The notes below the pieces were generated by a model. That model made no database searches, was not told the origin of the DNA, and worked only from the letters and a program-made list of their open reading frames with translations. From Candidatus Poseidoniales archaeon (lineage in GTDB: Archaea > Thermoplasmatota > Poseidoniia > Poseidoniales > Poseidoniaceae), in contig QXYC01000011.1 of the NCBI GenBank assembly GCA_009887095.1, forward strand, positions 1-64,000: 64,000 nt of DNA, given 5' to 3'. Shown here in pieces: positions 1-8,907 of this stretch. How positions within the stretch are numbered: the stretch's first letter is position 1; each line of letters opens with the position of its first letter. The position numbers and the translations under genes are program-made.

Positions 1-1
1 A

Positions 2-916
2 AAGGCTGCTGAAGAGAAGGCCGCTGAAGCAAAGGCAAAGGCCGACGCTGAAGCAAAGGCTGCTAAGGCTGCTGCTGCCGCTGCTAAGAAGGCAGAGAAG
101 AAACCGGCCACCAAGGAAGTCAAGAAGCAAGAGGAACTACAACGTGTAAAATCTCGAGCGAAGACGATCAACTTCAAGAAACTCGGTGAAGCAACCAACT
201 CGACCCTCAAGACAGAAGTCAAGAAGGGTGCATCAACGCTTGAAGTTGCCAACGCTTCTGAGTTCGCCAATGAAGGAACGGCTGCAATCACGGATGAAGA
301 AGGCAGTTCAATCATCACATGGACTGGCAAGGATGGCAACGCCCTCACTGGAGTGAAAGGAGTTACTCGTGTCTTTGGTACCGCATCGATTGTCATGGTG
401 AAGGATAATCTCCAAGTCATCAAGGGCATCGGTCCGTTCATCGAGGAGAAGTTGAACGCACTTGGCATCACCACCTATCGCCAAATTGCCAACATGGATG
501 CAAAACTTGAGACGCAAGTCAACGAAGCCATCGAGTTCTTCCCAGGTCGCGTCAAGCGAGACCAGTGGGCCAACCAAGCGAAGATCTTGCTTGGTGAAGA
601 TGTCAAGTTGGATGAGAAAGCGTTGAAGCAAGCCGAAGACTTGGAGCGAATTTCCAAGAAGGCCGAATCAATTGACTTCGCCACGCTTGGTGTCGCAACC
701 GCTTCAGACAAGGATTCACTCCAGACGATCAAAGGCATTGGTCCCTTCATTGAAGAGAAGTTGTATGCCTTGGGAATCTTTACCTTCGAGCAAGTTGGAA
801 ACATGACACCAACCATTGAAGAGCAGGTCAACAAGGCCATTGAGTTCTTCCCGGGTCGAGTCAAGCGAGACGAATGGGCAAAGCAAGCAAGGGAACTTCA
901 CAACGGTAAGAAGTGA
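2..916 (+). CDS. Helix-hairpin-helix tandem-domain protein (5' partial)
   Basis: The reading frame is open from the first bases of the window, so the N-terminus is missing. The visible order is an Ala/Lys/Glu-rich low-complexity stretch (about residues 1-45), a basic linker, and a short beta-rich segment (bases about 225-400) with the pattern STLEVANASEF...ITWTGKDG..LTGV. This last pattern resembles small beta domains of tail-fibre or adhesin proteins. Two copies of a roughly 60-residue helix-hairpin-helix module follow, each starting LQxIKGIGPFIEEKL and ending in FFPGRVKRDxWAxQA, offset by 103 codons. Such modules (DUF4332-like or Rad51 N-domain-like) usually bind nucleic acid or protein, often at the end of Ala/Lys-rich tails of ribosomal or respiratory proteins. 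Which protein the missing N-terminus belongs to cannot be said. Confidence 0.75.
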   Translation, partial: KAAEEKAAEAKAKADAEAKAAKAAAAAAKKAEKKPATKEVKKQEELQRVKSRAKTINFKKLGEATNSTLKTEVKKGASTLEVANASEFANEGTAAITDEEGSSIITWTGKDGNALTGVKGVTRVFGTASIVMVKDNLQVIKGIGPFIEEKLNALGITTYRQIANMDAKLETQVNEAIEFFPGRVKRDQWANQAKILLGEDVKLDEKALKQAEDLERISKKAESIDFATLGVATASDKDSLQTIKGIGPFIEEKLYALGIFTFEQVGNMTPTIEEQVNKAIEFFPGRVKRDEWAKQARELHNGKK

Positions 917-933
917 TTCTTGACATCTTGCAT

Positions 934-1554
934 TCACTCAAGTTGGGCAGGTCCCTGCAGAAGCAAGCCAACCCATAGGAGCGCAAGCAAGACCCCACAG
1001 ATTTGGAAGACTCGCTTTCCTCTCGTTTCGTGAGTAAAGAAATTGGACAAGCGTGCACCAAGGAACGTCCAGCCAATCATGGCGGCGAGGCAAACACTCA
1101 GCGTGATGGAGAGGATCGTCAGAATGCCTTGCAAACCACCGCCCAAGGGTTCGATGTAATTGCTCATCAAAATGATGACAAAAGCCCATTCTTTCCCGTT
1201 GACGAATTGCATACAGATGCCAACCTTGACCCCTAACATCGATTCAACGCCCTCTGTGTCGATGGTGCTTGGATTGAATCGAAACATGCCGAGGACCATG
1301 AGAGCAAGAAAAATCATGCCAATCCAGTGCAAAACAGTCAGTGCTGTGGGCGAATCATTGAGGGTGTTGACGAGCAAACCAACGCTCATTTCAATGGTAA
1401 CAAAACCAATCACCATGCCCCCCATTAACGGGACATTGCTCCTTGGTCCAAACATACCTGCGTGGGCGAAACAGGTCAATGCATTGGGCCCAGGCGTGAT
1501 GAGCGCAATGCCGAGAAGAAGCAATACGCTTCCAAGTGCGGCATAGTACTCCAT
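934..1554 (-). CDS. LysE/RhtB-family amino-acid exporter
   Basis: This 206-residue multi-pass membrane protein has an N-terminal hydrophobic helix followed by TPGPN, the signature of the LysE/RhtB translocator family. The length is typical (about 200 residues) and about six hydrophobic segments can be seen. Family members export amino acids or related small metabolites across the cytoplasmic membrane by proton antiport, but the substrate cannot be read from sequence. The gene ends 17 bp from the convergent helix-hairpin-helix gene and is the most distal of a run of minus-strand genes starting at 8815. Confidence 0.85.
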   Translation of the reverse strand: MEYYAALGSVLLLLGIALITPGPNALTCFAHAGMFGPRSNVPLMGGMVIGFVTIEMSVGLLVNTLNDSPTALTVLHWIGMIFLALMVLGMFRFNPSTIDTEGVESMLGVKVGICMQFVNGKEWAFVIILMSNYIEPLGGGLQGILTILSITLSVCLAAMIGWTFLGARLSNFFTHETRGKRVFQICGVLLALLWVGLLLQGPAQLE

Positions 1555-1665
1555 CGAAGGTCCTCTTCAGCCAAGCGTGACAATCAACGATTTCAACATT
1601 GTTGCATCAACAATGAGCAATCGAGGGTTTTAGTCTCCTTCGAAAAAGGTACCAAAAGTGTTCCT

Positions 1666-1911
1666 TCAGTCGAGTGGATCTGAGATGCCCTCTTCGCCAA
1701 GGGTCCACTTGAGGGTCTTGATGACGCCGTCGAGGGCTTTGTGATTTCGAGCAGCTTCCTTCATACCTTCACGGTCACCGTTCTTTCGGCATTCACGGAA
1801 CCAGTCCTTCCACTTCTTCCGCTTGATCTCTGCTCGTTGGAGCATTTGCTCAATCTCATCCCATGTTCGTTCGTAAGACCGGAAGGGGGCAGTGGAGGTT
1901 TCGGACATCAT
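1666..1911 (-). CDS. Small conserved-looking hypothetical protein
   Basis: This 81-residue, highly charged, probably helical protein is not a family I recognise. It is rich in Trp, Lys, Arg and Glu (for example RTWDEIEQML and KRKKWKDWF), with no membrane segment and no cysteine. It lies between a sugar nucleotidyltransferase and a LysE-type exporter on the same strand. Two adjacent ATG codons (1911 and 1908) could start it. Its codon use matches its neighbours, and the position in a tight same-strand series supports it being real. Confidence 0.6.
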   Translation of the reverse strand: MMSETSTAPFRSYERTWDEIEQMLQRAEIKRKKWKDWFRECRKNGDREGMKEAARNHKALDGVIKTLKWTLGEEGISDPLD

Positions 1912-1962
1912 TATCGAAGTCGGGCGACAACCCGTGGTTCTTAACTCCAGTGGCTACAAGAA

Positions 1963-3033
1963 TCACGCATTGTCCGGGATTCGTACTTCAACGGCAACGC
2001 CGTTTGCTTCGATGACCACCCCATCACCGAGCACAGCCTGACGGACCACTGCGCCTTCACCGATGACCACGTTGCGTCCAAGAATTGAATCAGTGATGAT
2101 GGCGTCTTTTGCCACAGAGCACCCTGACATGAGCAAGGAATCGCTGACCGTTGAATCCGTTGAAACAACAGCACCATCTGAAACGACTGAACCAGCGATG
2201 TTTGGATTGGTGTCAAGGCCGAGCGCAAAGTAACTCCCCCGATCGCTGAAGGTACCCTTTGGCAGTGGGAATGGTAGGGTATTCCTTCCTTCAATCAAGG
2301 CATGTTGTGCTCGAATCAATTCGAAAGGATGACCAACATCAAACCAGACTCCATTGATGGTCTGCGCATACATCGGCCAACCCATCTCCAACACCATTGG
2401 AAACAATTGTTTGCTAAAGTCAAACTTCTCTCCCTCCGGAACCAATGCCAACACTTCGGGCTCGAGGATGTACAAGCCGGCATTGATGACGTTGCTAAAG
2501 GCCTCTTCTGCCGTGGGTTTTTCTTTGAATTGACGAATGAAACCTTCTCGCAGTTCGCCATCCAAATCACCCAAGTGGTCCTCAGATAATCCGACAATGC
2601 CAAACTCGGTGGGATCTTCCACCTCCCAGAGGGCCATGGTGACCTTGGCGCCGTTTTCCTTGTGCGCTTTGAGCAAGGCCTGAATGTCGAAGGATGCAAC
2701 GGAATCACCAGAACCTACGATGAACGTCTCGGTGAGTTCATCGAGCAACAATCGAACGCTACCTGCAGTGCCCATCGGCGTTGCTTCCTGATTGATGCGA
2801 GCCTTCATGCCGTTATGATGGGACCATTGAGCGACGTGGGCAGAGAGTTGCTCACCACGATAACCAGTCGTCACGACCAGGTGATCGACACCGGCGTCAA
2901 CCATGGCGTCTTTGACAAAGTCGATAACAGGGCGACCAAGAACTTCGACCATCGGTTTAGGGCGGGTCAGCGTCAACGGACGCAAGCGAGAACCTTGCCC
3001 GCCTGCCATGATGACGCCGTGCAAAAAGCACAC
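1963..3033 (-). CDS. Sugar-phosphate nucleotidyltransferase with hexapeptide C-terminus
   Basis: This NDP-sugar pyrophosphorylase family enzyme is about 350 residues long. The N-terminal Rossmann-like domain carries the nucleotide-binding signature GGQGSRLRPLT near residue 11 and the following KPM. The last 90 or so residues show repeated I/V-G-x-x-V hexapeptides (VVIGEGAVV and similar) of a left-handed beta helix. Relatives make GDP-mannose, dTDP-glucose or UDP-GlcNAc for surface glycans; the sugar cannot be decided here. The GTG at 3033 lies 1 base after the stop of the upstream coiled-coil gene. A TTG at 3024, six bases after GAGGTG, is an equally good start. The GVIMAGG strand must be kept, so the ATG at 3009 is too late. 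Confidence 0.85.
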   Translation of the reverse strand: MCFLHGVIMAGGQGSRLRPLTLTRPKPMVEVLGRPVIDFVKDAMVDAGVDHLVVTTGYRGEQLSAHVAQWSHHNGMKARINQEATPMGTAGSVRLLLDELTETFIVGSGDSVASFDIQALLKAHKENGAKVTMALWEVEDPTEFGIVGLSEDHLGDLDGELREGFIRQFKEKPTAEEAFSNVINAGLYILEPEVLALVPEGEKFDFSKQLFPMVLEMGWPMYAQTINGVWFDVGHPFELIRAQHALIEGRNTLPFPLPKGTFSDRGSYFALGLDTNPNIAGSVVSDGAVVSTDSTVSDSLLMSGCSVAKDAIITDSILGRNVVIGEGAVVRQAVLGDGVVIEANGVAVEVRIPDNA

Positions 3034-3034
3034 C

Positions 3035-4042
3035 TCAGCGTCGTCGGGAAGCGTTCATGTCAATGCGACGCATTGACTTCTTCTTGGCAGATTTTCCACC
3101 TTTCTTGAAGGTGCCTTGAGCGTCGCTGGTTCCGGTTCCGCCGAAGGTCACAGAGCCTTGGTTTTGGAGGCTGGAGAGAAGGGCATCAGCCACATCTTCG
3201 GATTCTGCACCGGTCTTCATTTCAGACTTGACAGCAGCGTTGTGGTCAACCATCCAAGATTTTCGCTCGTCACGAGCCATGTTGAGTTTGTCACGGATTT
3301 CATTGACGTTGACCATCATCTCGGTGATCTTCTCGTGCGTTTGATCTGATTTCTTTCGTAACTCAACAAATTCGTTGTGGAATCGATCGCCTTCTGCTTT
3401 GAGGAAATCACGGTGGGTGAACGCCTCGTCCACTTCCTTGGACATGACGTCGGCACGGCCGACGGCTTCGAGCATGGCTTGATGCGATGCGTCGGCTTCA
3501 GACTTGAGGGTCTTGATGGCTGTGTCCATGTCGCTGAGGTCAACGGCGATCATCTCGAACTTGACCACTTCAGGAGCGAGTTCTTCGATCCGACGACCCA
3601 TTTCCTTGATTTTCTTGATCATTTCCTTCTCTTTCTTCTGACCAACAGAAGATGTCTCGAAGGTCTTCTCCAGTCCGGCGACCTCCTGCTTGAGTTGAGC
3701 GTATTCTGCAGTTGCTGACTTCTTGTCGCCTTTCTCCTTGCGGTGACCCTTGGCTTGGCCAATGATGTCACGGAGTTGGGCTTGGATGGCGTTGCGCTTT
3801 TCTTTGTGCATTTTGACTTCAGCACGGATGGCTTTGACTTCAGCAAGAACGAGGTCGACCTTCTCCCGGTGTTCCTTGTATTGGCCTTGGATGGCGTTCC
3901 GCTTCTCAGCGGAAGCGCGGGCTTGGTCGCTGAAGGCGTTGCGTGTGTCACGCAACTTTCGAACTCGAGCTTCCATTGCTTGTAGTTCGTCTTTCAACTC
4001 CCCATCGGGGCTTGGTGTCGCATCGTCCTTCATTCCGCGCAT
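3035..4042 (-). CDS. Coiled-coil protein, COG1340-like
   Basis: This 335-residue soluble protein is almost entirely charged heptad-type coiled coil from about residue 10 to 270, with a Lys/Arg-rich C-terminal end. Repeated elements such as RxTRNAF, KRNAIQxQ and KxHRE resemble the archaeal coiled-coil family COG1340 (often misannotated as phosphoserine phosphatase). There is no signal peptide, membrane helix or catalytic motif. It is translationally linked to the nucleotidyltransferase (1-base gap). Two further genes of the same build lie at 8908-9759 and 12973-13869. The molecular role is unknown. Confidence 0.7.
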   Translation of the reverse strand: MRGMKDDATPSPDGELKDELQAMEARVRKLRDTRNAFSDQARASAEKRNAIQGQYKEHREKVDLVLAEVKAIRAEVKMHKEKRNAIQAQLRDIIGQAKGHRKEKGDKKSATAEYAQLKQEVAGLEKTFETSSVGQKKEKEMIKKIKEMGRRIEELAPEVVKFEMIAVDLSDMDTAIKTLKSEADASHQAMLEAVGRADVMSKEVDEAFTHRDFLKAEGDRFHNEFVELRKKSDQTHEKITEMMVNVNEIRDKLNMARDERKSWMVDHNAAVKSEMKTGAESEDVADALLSSLQNQGSVTFGGTGTSDAQGTFKKGGKSAKKKSMRRIDMNASRRR

Positions 4043-4102
4043 GGTTTGTCCATAGCGTAGCCCATTTCAAGGCTACGGAAGGGCCTCAACCTCAAGGTAG
4101 CC

Positions 4103-5599
4103 TCAAATGGCGTCAAAAATCTCGCGGATTTTGATGAAAACTGCAAGCACAAGGCCAAGTCCCCCAAGAAGATTGGCAGTGATTGAACTCGAAGCGCGCA
4201 CACGCTCACGGTACTTCGATCGGACCCGGACGTTGATTTGACGACCAATCAACAAATCCCCACTTTGTTCTTCGAGACGAACCGACACGGTGGCCTCCCC
4301 AAATCGCTCAGGGAGCAAGGATTGCCATGCCATTGTCCCATCTCGGAGCAACCCCGACATGATACCAAGAACGTCCTCGTCACCTTCTGCGGCAAGGGGG
4401 AGACTCTTGTTCGACCACCATCGTTGTTCACCGGGATTCAAGCGATAGGTCATGGCCAAATCGTGAGGCCGGAAGTCGGGGGATTGCACTCGCAAGACGA
4501 TGGTACGTGGTTCATCCGAAAGGTTGTGCATCAGTGTAAACAGGTTCGCCCGTTCGTGCACCACATTCTCCATGTCCACTTCGAACACAATATCGCCAGT
4601 GGTCGTGTCACGACCGGCTCCAAGGTCTTCTTCGATTCGACCGATCATTCGGAAAAAGGCGGGGCAAGAGCGTTCAACGTGGGCGATGATGGAGAGCCAC
4701 TCTTCCATCGTGAAGACGGGGTGTTCGCGAACCATGTCCATGCCCTTTTTGTTGAGCACCTCGCCAAGTTCGCTTTCCATTGTTTTGAAATCGAGCCCTT
4801 TGGAATGTCGGTACAGCGTCATCAGAAGTTTTTCTCGAGCAAACTGAGCATCGATTTTGGGGAGAATGTACGATTCAATCTCTTTGGAATACACTTCGTA
4901 TTCGGAGCGAAGCAGCGGGTCCATGTGAGTTTTCACCAAATCACTGAACACCATCTCCAATGTTGAAGGATGGATTGGAGGGTTGTATGCATCGAGCAAA
5001 CCCGTGCGTTCATCCATGTTGAAAGGGCGGGTGCGGGTTGACATGTGTTGGCCCAAGGAAAGCATCGTGAATGAGAAGGAAAGCAAGAGAAGAATGCGAC
5101 CGTTGAGGGTCACGATGTTGACGTAAAAAATGCCAATAAGCAACAAGATCGAAACCACTGCATACGAGAGCGAAAGAGTGTGCCTGGTGCGAACACTGGT
5201 CAGGTGATGTGCCAGTCCTTCGTAGCCGTGCAATGATTGAACCGCTCGGTGTTCGTCATTGAGGCGCTCGACCTCGGATTGGAAACTGGCGATGGACAGA
5301 TGGGTTCGATGACGGTGGATGATTTGTGTGATGATGAACCCAAACAGGATTACGAACGTCAGTGAGATCAAGGCCATGGCAAAGGACAAATTCAGAGTGG
5401 GTTCAATTTTCGCCCACCAGTTCGGTGAAGTTTGTGCATAGGCAAGGGCACCAAAGGCGGTGAGGAATGAGAATGCAGGGAGTAAAAGAAGCAAGCGAAG
5501 GCCTGAACTCACCAGTTGCCGATCCAGTGCAAACCAGAATCGTTCGGAGGAAAGGATGGATTCTTCTGAGGTTTCAACCGATGCATCCTCAGCGACCAT
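4103..5599 (-). CDS. Multi-pass membrane protein of unknown function
   Basis: This 498-residue protein is not a family I recognise. Two hydrophobic helices lie near residues 30-55 and 70-95, and two more near 140-185. A soluble, mainly helical region of about 270 residues contains an EEWLSII segment. A beta-rich part follows, and a final hydrophobic segment ends the protein (GGLGLVLAVFIKIREIF). The middle and C-terminal parts may form a cytoplasmic or extracellular sensor-like domain, but nothing diagnostic is visible. It lies between a DtxR-type regulator and a coiled-coil gene on the same strand. Confidence 0.6.
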   Translation of the reverse strand: MVAEDASVETSEESILSSERFWFALDRQLVSSGLRLLLLLPAFSFLTAFGALAYAQTSPNWWAKIEPTLNLSFAMALISLTFVILFGFIITQIIHRHRTHLSIASFQSEVERLNDEHRAVQSLHGYEGLAHHLTSVRTRHTLSLSYAVVSILLLIGIFYVNIVTLNGRILLLLSFSFTMLSLGQHMSTRTRPFNMDERTGLLDAYNPPIHPSTLEMVFSDLVKTHMDPLLRSEYEVYSKEIESYILPKIDAQFAREKLLMTLYRHSKGLDFKTMESELGEVLNKKGMDMVREHPVFTMEEWLSIIAHVERSCPAFFRMIGRIEEDLGAGRDTTTGDIVFEVDMENVVHERANLFTLMHNLSDEPRTIVLRVQSPDFRPHDLAMTYRLNPGEQRWWSNKSLPLAAEGDEDVLGIMSGLLRDGTMAWQSLLPERFGEATVSVRLEEQSGDLLIGRQINVRVRSKYRERVRASSSITANLLGGLGLVLAVFIKIREIFDAI

Positions 5600-5647
5600 G
5601 ATGATTCCATGGTGGCTGTCTTCTAAAGCCTTACATCAATATTTGAT

Positions 5648-6307
5648 TCATGCGGGGCGAAACAAGAGTTGTGACTGGAAATCGGAGTCGAGTTCGACAC
5701 GTGTGCCATCTTCCAACACAAACCCATTTTCGTCCTTGGCAATCGTCACACCAATGCGAAGTCCAACCGACTCAATCGTTGCTTTCTGAGACGGGGCCAT
5801 GACCATGGCTTGGAGGGTGCCTTCCTCTCCGATTTGCATTGATGAGAGGGGGCGAATAAGGCGGTGATTGGCCTCGATGCGAGCGAGAATATCTTCAGTC
5901 GGCGAGGGTATTTCTCGGCCGCTTGGATCCACATCCGGTCGACCAAGCAGGAGCGAAAGAGCCACTTCCAAGTCGTCATCGATGGCGTGTTCAAGGCGGC
6001 AAGCCGTGGCATGTGCATCGCCGTCAAATGGTAAGATGTCTAAGAGGACCTCTGCCAACCGATGCTTTCGCTTCATTTTCTTCCCGTGAACCAGCCCGAT
6101 TTCGGTGAGCCGTGCGCCTTTGTAAGGCGTGTAATCAACGAGTCCTTTCGAAGCCAGTCGCTGAATCATCTCTGTCGCAGAAGCTGGCGAGACCTTGAGT
6201 GCGTCAGAAAGGTCACCCGTTCGGACAAGAGCCTCAGCGTCGCGTTCATAGAATTCGTACATAGTTTCGAGGTATTCATCCTCGAATTCTTTGAAATGGC
6301 CACTCAT
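5648..6307 (-). CDS. DtxR/MntR-family metal-dependent transcriptional regulator
   Basis: This 219-residue protein has the full DtxR layout. An N-terminal winged helix-turn-helix (about residues 5-70) includes YLETMYEF and the recognition-helix region VSPASATEMIQRL. The metal-binding and dimerisation helices (about 75-125) include a KHRLAEVLL segment and a CRLEHAIDDD motif whose Cys/Glu/His pattern matches the primary metal site. A C-terminal SH3-like FeoA-type domain ends the protein. Archaeal members repress iron or manganese uptake genes when metal is bound. Its neighbour at 6329 encodes a membrane protein with cytoplasmic zinc ribbons. The target genes cannot be assigned from this window. 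Confidence 0.88.
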   Translation of the reverse strand: MSGHFKEFEDEYLETMYEFYERDAEALVRTGDLSDALKVSPASATEMIQRLASKGLVDYTPYKGARLTEIGLVHGKKMKRKHRLAEVLLDILPFDGDAHATACRLEHAIDDDLEVALSLLLGRPDVDPSGREIPSPTEDILARIEANHRLIRPLSSMQIGEEGTLQAMVMAPSQKATIESVGLRIGVTIAKDENGFVLEDGTRVELDSDFQSQLLFRPA

Positions 6308-6328
6308 GTACTCACCCTTTGGATATTC

Positions 6329-8815
6329 TTAGCCCTGTGCTTTGAAGACATGTTCACATGCAGGGCAACGAACAGAACCAGCATAACTGCTTGGAACTCG
6401 AAGCGATTGTGAACACTCGGGGCATGAAACCTCAATCTTTTCATCCACCGGTTCTTCTTCTGGTTCTTCGACCGTTTCGATCGCCTCATCCTCTTCTTCA
6501 GTAGGGACTCCTTCAACATCAAATCGGTTGGAACAGTCAGGGCATCGCACCGACCCGGTGTAGGAGGCTGGAACACGAAGTTGCCGAGCGCACTCTGGAC
6601 AGCCGACCTGAATTTTTTCATCTGTTGCCACGGATTTTGTGCTGGTCTTCAATTTCGAAGATGTTTTGGAATTCTTCGAGGGCGAGAGGCCCTGCTTTTG
6701 TCGTATTCGAACTGCAGCAAGGATGACTCCAGCGAGGGCGACTCCACCAAACAAACCGACCCACGGGACGCTGAATGAATCCTCAACGACCGCTGCTTCA
6801 GCAGAGGTGAACGAACCCGGAGCAGTGATTTGTTGACCATCCACAGTCCAAACTGCTTCGAGTTTCACCCGTGTGCCCTCTGGCCAGTCCAACGAGAAGG
6901 ACAGCGTTTTCGACTCGCCCACGCTCAATGCGTCTGTGGACTGGGTACCATAGAGGGTTCGATCTTCGCCCAACAAAAGAATCTCACCGTCGATGCCGTC
7001 AGCGTTTCCGGTGTTCGAAATGGTGACTTGAACCGTGGCGCCTTGTCCTGTGCTGGGCCTTGATGGCGATGCCAATTCGCTCATGACCATGCTATAGACA
7101 GGACGCTCGCTCGGCACTGACTTGCTATCGCTTGAAGGTCCAAATGCCTCACTCCAATTCATTGCATCCACTCGTATGGAAACCCGATCAGCGTTGACAA
7201 AGCCAAGGTGAAGTGAATCCGAAGTGATGCCAGGCGTCAACACAACCGTGTAATCGAGAAGGTATGTGTCGCCGGAGTCAAAGTATCCAATGCGGATTCG
7301 AACATCCCGGTCCACACCCTCACCAAGCGTCACAGACCAGTCCATATTGACGCCTTCTTCGGCATCCCATGTGACGGATTCAACCTTTGGGGTCAACACC
7401 TGCTTGGCAGCAACAGGGACCGTGACCGAACCATTGAGTCCTTCATCCACGCTTCCATCGCTGGAGACAAGACGCCATTCGATGGTTTGGTCGCCATCAG
7501 CAAGCATTGGGACGATCACAGAGACCTCACCGGCGGCATCGACATCAAGCGTGAGCGTTGGGCTCGTGTAGACGGCTTGGTCGGTTGTGCATTCAAGCGC
7601 AATCGACCCTTCAATTTCACCGTGATTGCGAACAAGCATGGAAAACCGTGCGCTGTCGCCAACGTGCCAGGGCCCATCAAGCACACCGGGTGTTGTGGAA
7701 CCCGCTGCCTCAAAGATGGCCGAGACCACAGAGAAGTCGACGCTCAATGGGAACGTTGATGCCTCAGAGAGGCGCATGCCTTGTGCTGTACAAATCAGTT
7801 CGGCTGGACGGGCTTGAGTGGTGAAACTCAGCGTTGAAGAGCCTTGTATGGCAAGTTCTGTTGATTGGTTGAGGACTGTAGTTTGACCAAACATGCACAC
7901 GACATCCCCTGAATACTCACGGCTTCCGTTGTTGAAAACGGTTAGATTCCAGTCGAGCACATCACCTGCGTTGTATGCTTCGGTGACCAGTTCCACGCTT
8001 CCGTCAAGCATTGGCAACGGTGGCGGTGCGATGGTGAACTGAACCAGTCTTGATTCATCGTTGGTATCACCATCACCACTGTCGTTGAGTGCAACAGAAA
8101 GCGAAGCTACGCCCTCAGTCATCGAAATGGATGTACTCAATGTTACAACAGTGCTCGACATGGCCAAGACTTCTACATTGCTGGTGTTGATCCATTCATT
8201 GAGACCACCGGAAGTCACCGAAGCCGAAAGCGTCCCGTTCCAGTCGTAGTCACCATTGTTGAGAATTGGGATTTGAATGGCGACATGATCGCCATCATTG
8301 ACCGTTAGGTTTCCTGTCGCTAAACCGGTTGCGTCGATGCTTGTGAAGGTGAAATCGCCACCCTCGGCCACACTCACATCCAGGGGCACCATGCGTTGAA
8401 TGGTCCTGTTGAACGATGTGACATGAGTGCTCGAATTTGGACCTGTGTCCCCTGTGAGGGTTGTTTCGACAATCGAGTAGCCGTAAGGAACTGCAGAAAA
8501 GGTGACGCTGAGTGATTCCACTGCGTTCATTGGCACCGTTCGGCTTTCATTGATGCTCTCAATGAGCACCCCAGCGATGGTGGAGAGCGTGGATTGGACG
8601 GTAATGTCTGCACTCTGACCGCTTTGTTCCTCAACATCAAAGCTGTAAGTAAACGAAGCAGATTCAATTTGTTGAGAGAGGTCAATGGAGATGCTTGCGG
8701 ATTCGATGGTTGCCTCGCCGCCCAGAGCAGCCGCTTGGGGAGCAATTAAACTGAGGAAAAGAATCGACATCAAGCCTGTTGCCGTGGCCATCCGGCCCGC
8801 TTTCGCCCCCCCCAT
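6329..8815 (-). CDS. Large surface protein with cytoplasmic zinc-ribbon pair
   Basis: This 828-residue protein has a signal peptide (hydrophobic run LMSILFLSLIAPQAAA, about residues 14-31) and a long beta-rich ectodomain of repeated CARDB/Ig-like modules with N-glycosylation-type NxS/T sites. One membrane helix lies near 682-703. The roughly 125-residue cytoplasmic tail holds two copies of a four-cysteine ribbon CPEC..LRVP..Y.GSVRCPxC (about 739-761 and 798-820), separated by a very acidic linker. These resemble MJ0042-type zinc fingers. The build suggests an exported adhesion or sensing domain linked to a cytoplasmic metal-binding element. It is the first gene of the minus-strand run and precedes the DtxR-type gene by 21 bases. 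Confidence 0.75.
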   Translation of the reverse strand: MGGAKAGRMATATGLMSILFLSLIAPQAAALGGEATIESASISIDLSQQIESASFTYSFDVEEQSGQSADITVQSTLSTIAGVLIESINESRTVPMNAVESLSVTFSAVPYGYSIVETTLTGDTGPNSSTHVTSFNRTIQRMVPLDVSVAEGGDFTFTSIDATGLATGNLTVNDGDHVAIQIPILNNGDYDWNGTLSASVTSGGLNEWINTSNVEVLAMSSTVVTLSTSISMTEGVASLSVALNDSGDGDTNDESRLVQFTIAPPPLPMLDGSVELVTEAYNAGDVLDWNLTVFNNGSREYSGDVVCMFGQTTVLNQSTELAIQGSSTLSFTTQARPAELICTAQGMRLSEASTFPLSVDFSVVSAIFEAAGSTTPGVLDGPWHVGDSARFSMLVRNHGEIEGSIALECTTDQAVYTSPTLTLDVDAAGEVSVIVPMLADGDQTIEWRLVSSDGSVDEGLNGSVTVPVAAKQVLTPKVESVTWDAEEGVNMDWSVTLGEGVDRDVRIRIGYFDSGDTYLLDYTVVLTPGITSDSLHLGFVNADRVSIRVDAMNWSEAFGPSSDSKSVPSERPVYSMVMSELASPSRPSTGQGATVQVTISNTGNADGIDGEILLLGEDRTLYGTQSTDALSVGESKTLSFSLDWPEGTRVKLEAVWTVDGQQITAPGSFTSAEAAVVEDSFSVPWVGLFGGVALAGVILAAVRIRQKQGLSPSKNSKTSSKLKTSTKSVATDEKIQVGCPECARQLRVPASYTGSVRCPDCSNRFDVEGVPTEEEDEAIETVEEPEEEPVDEKIEVSCPECSQSLRVPSSYAGSVRCPACEHVFKAQG

Positions 8816-8874
8816 GAGAGCGGCTTGTCGAGGGGGTTCTTCACCTTCACGCCAAAAGGGGTCACTACGCAGTG

Positions 8875-8881
8875 TTTATTC
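8875..8881 (+). promoter_or_regulatory. Possible TATA box for the coiled-coil/nucleotidyltransferase genes
   Basis: TTTATTC lies about 27-33 bases before the ATG at 8908, the spacing expected for a short-leader archaeal transcript. The 92-base divergent gap (8816-8907) must also hold the promoter of the minus-strand surface protein, which I could not place. Confidence 0.3.
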
Positions 8882-8907
8882 AAGGTTGGAAGGTGGGGGG
8901 ACACTGT

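Noticed and set aside
3035-4042. Phosphoserine phosphatase
   Set aside because: Coiled-coil proteins of this kind are often annotated so, but no HAD motif (DxDxT) is present.
4238-4966. A 242-codon plus-strand frame
   Set aside because: Antisense to the 498-residue membrane protein gene, with no Shine-Dalgarno or domain sense.
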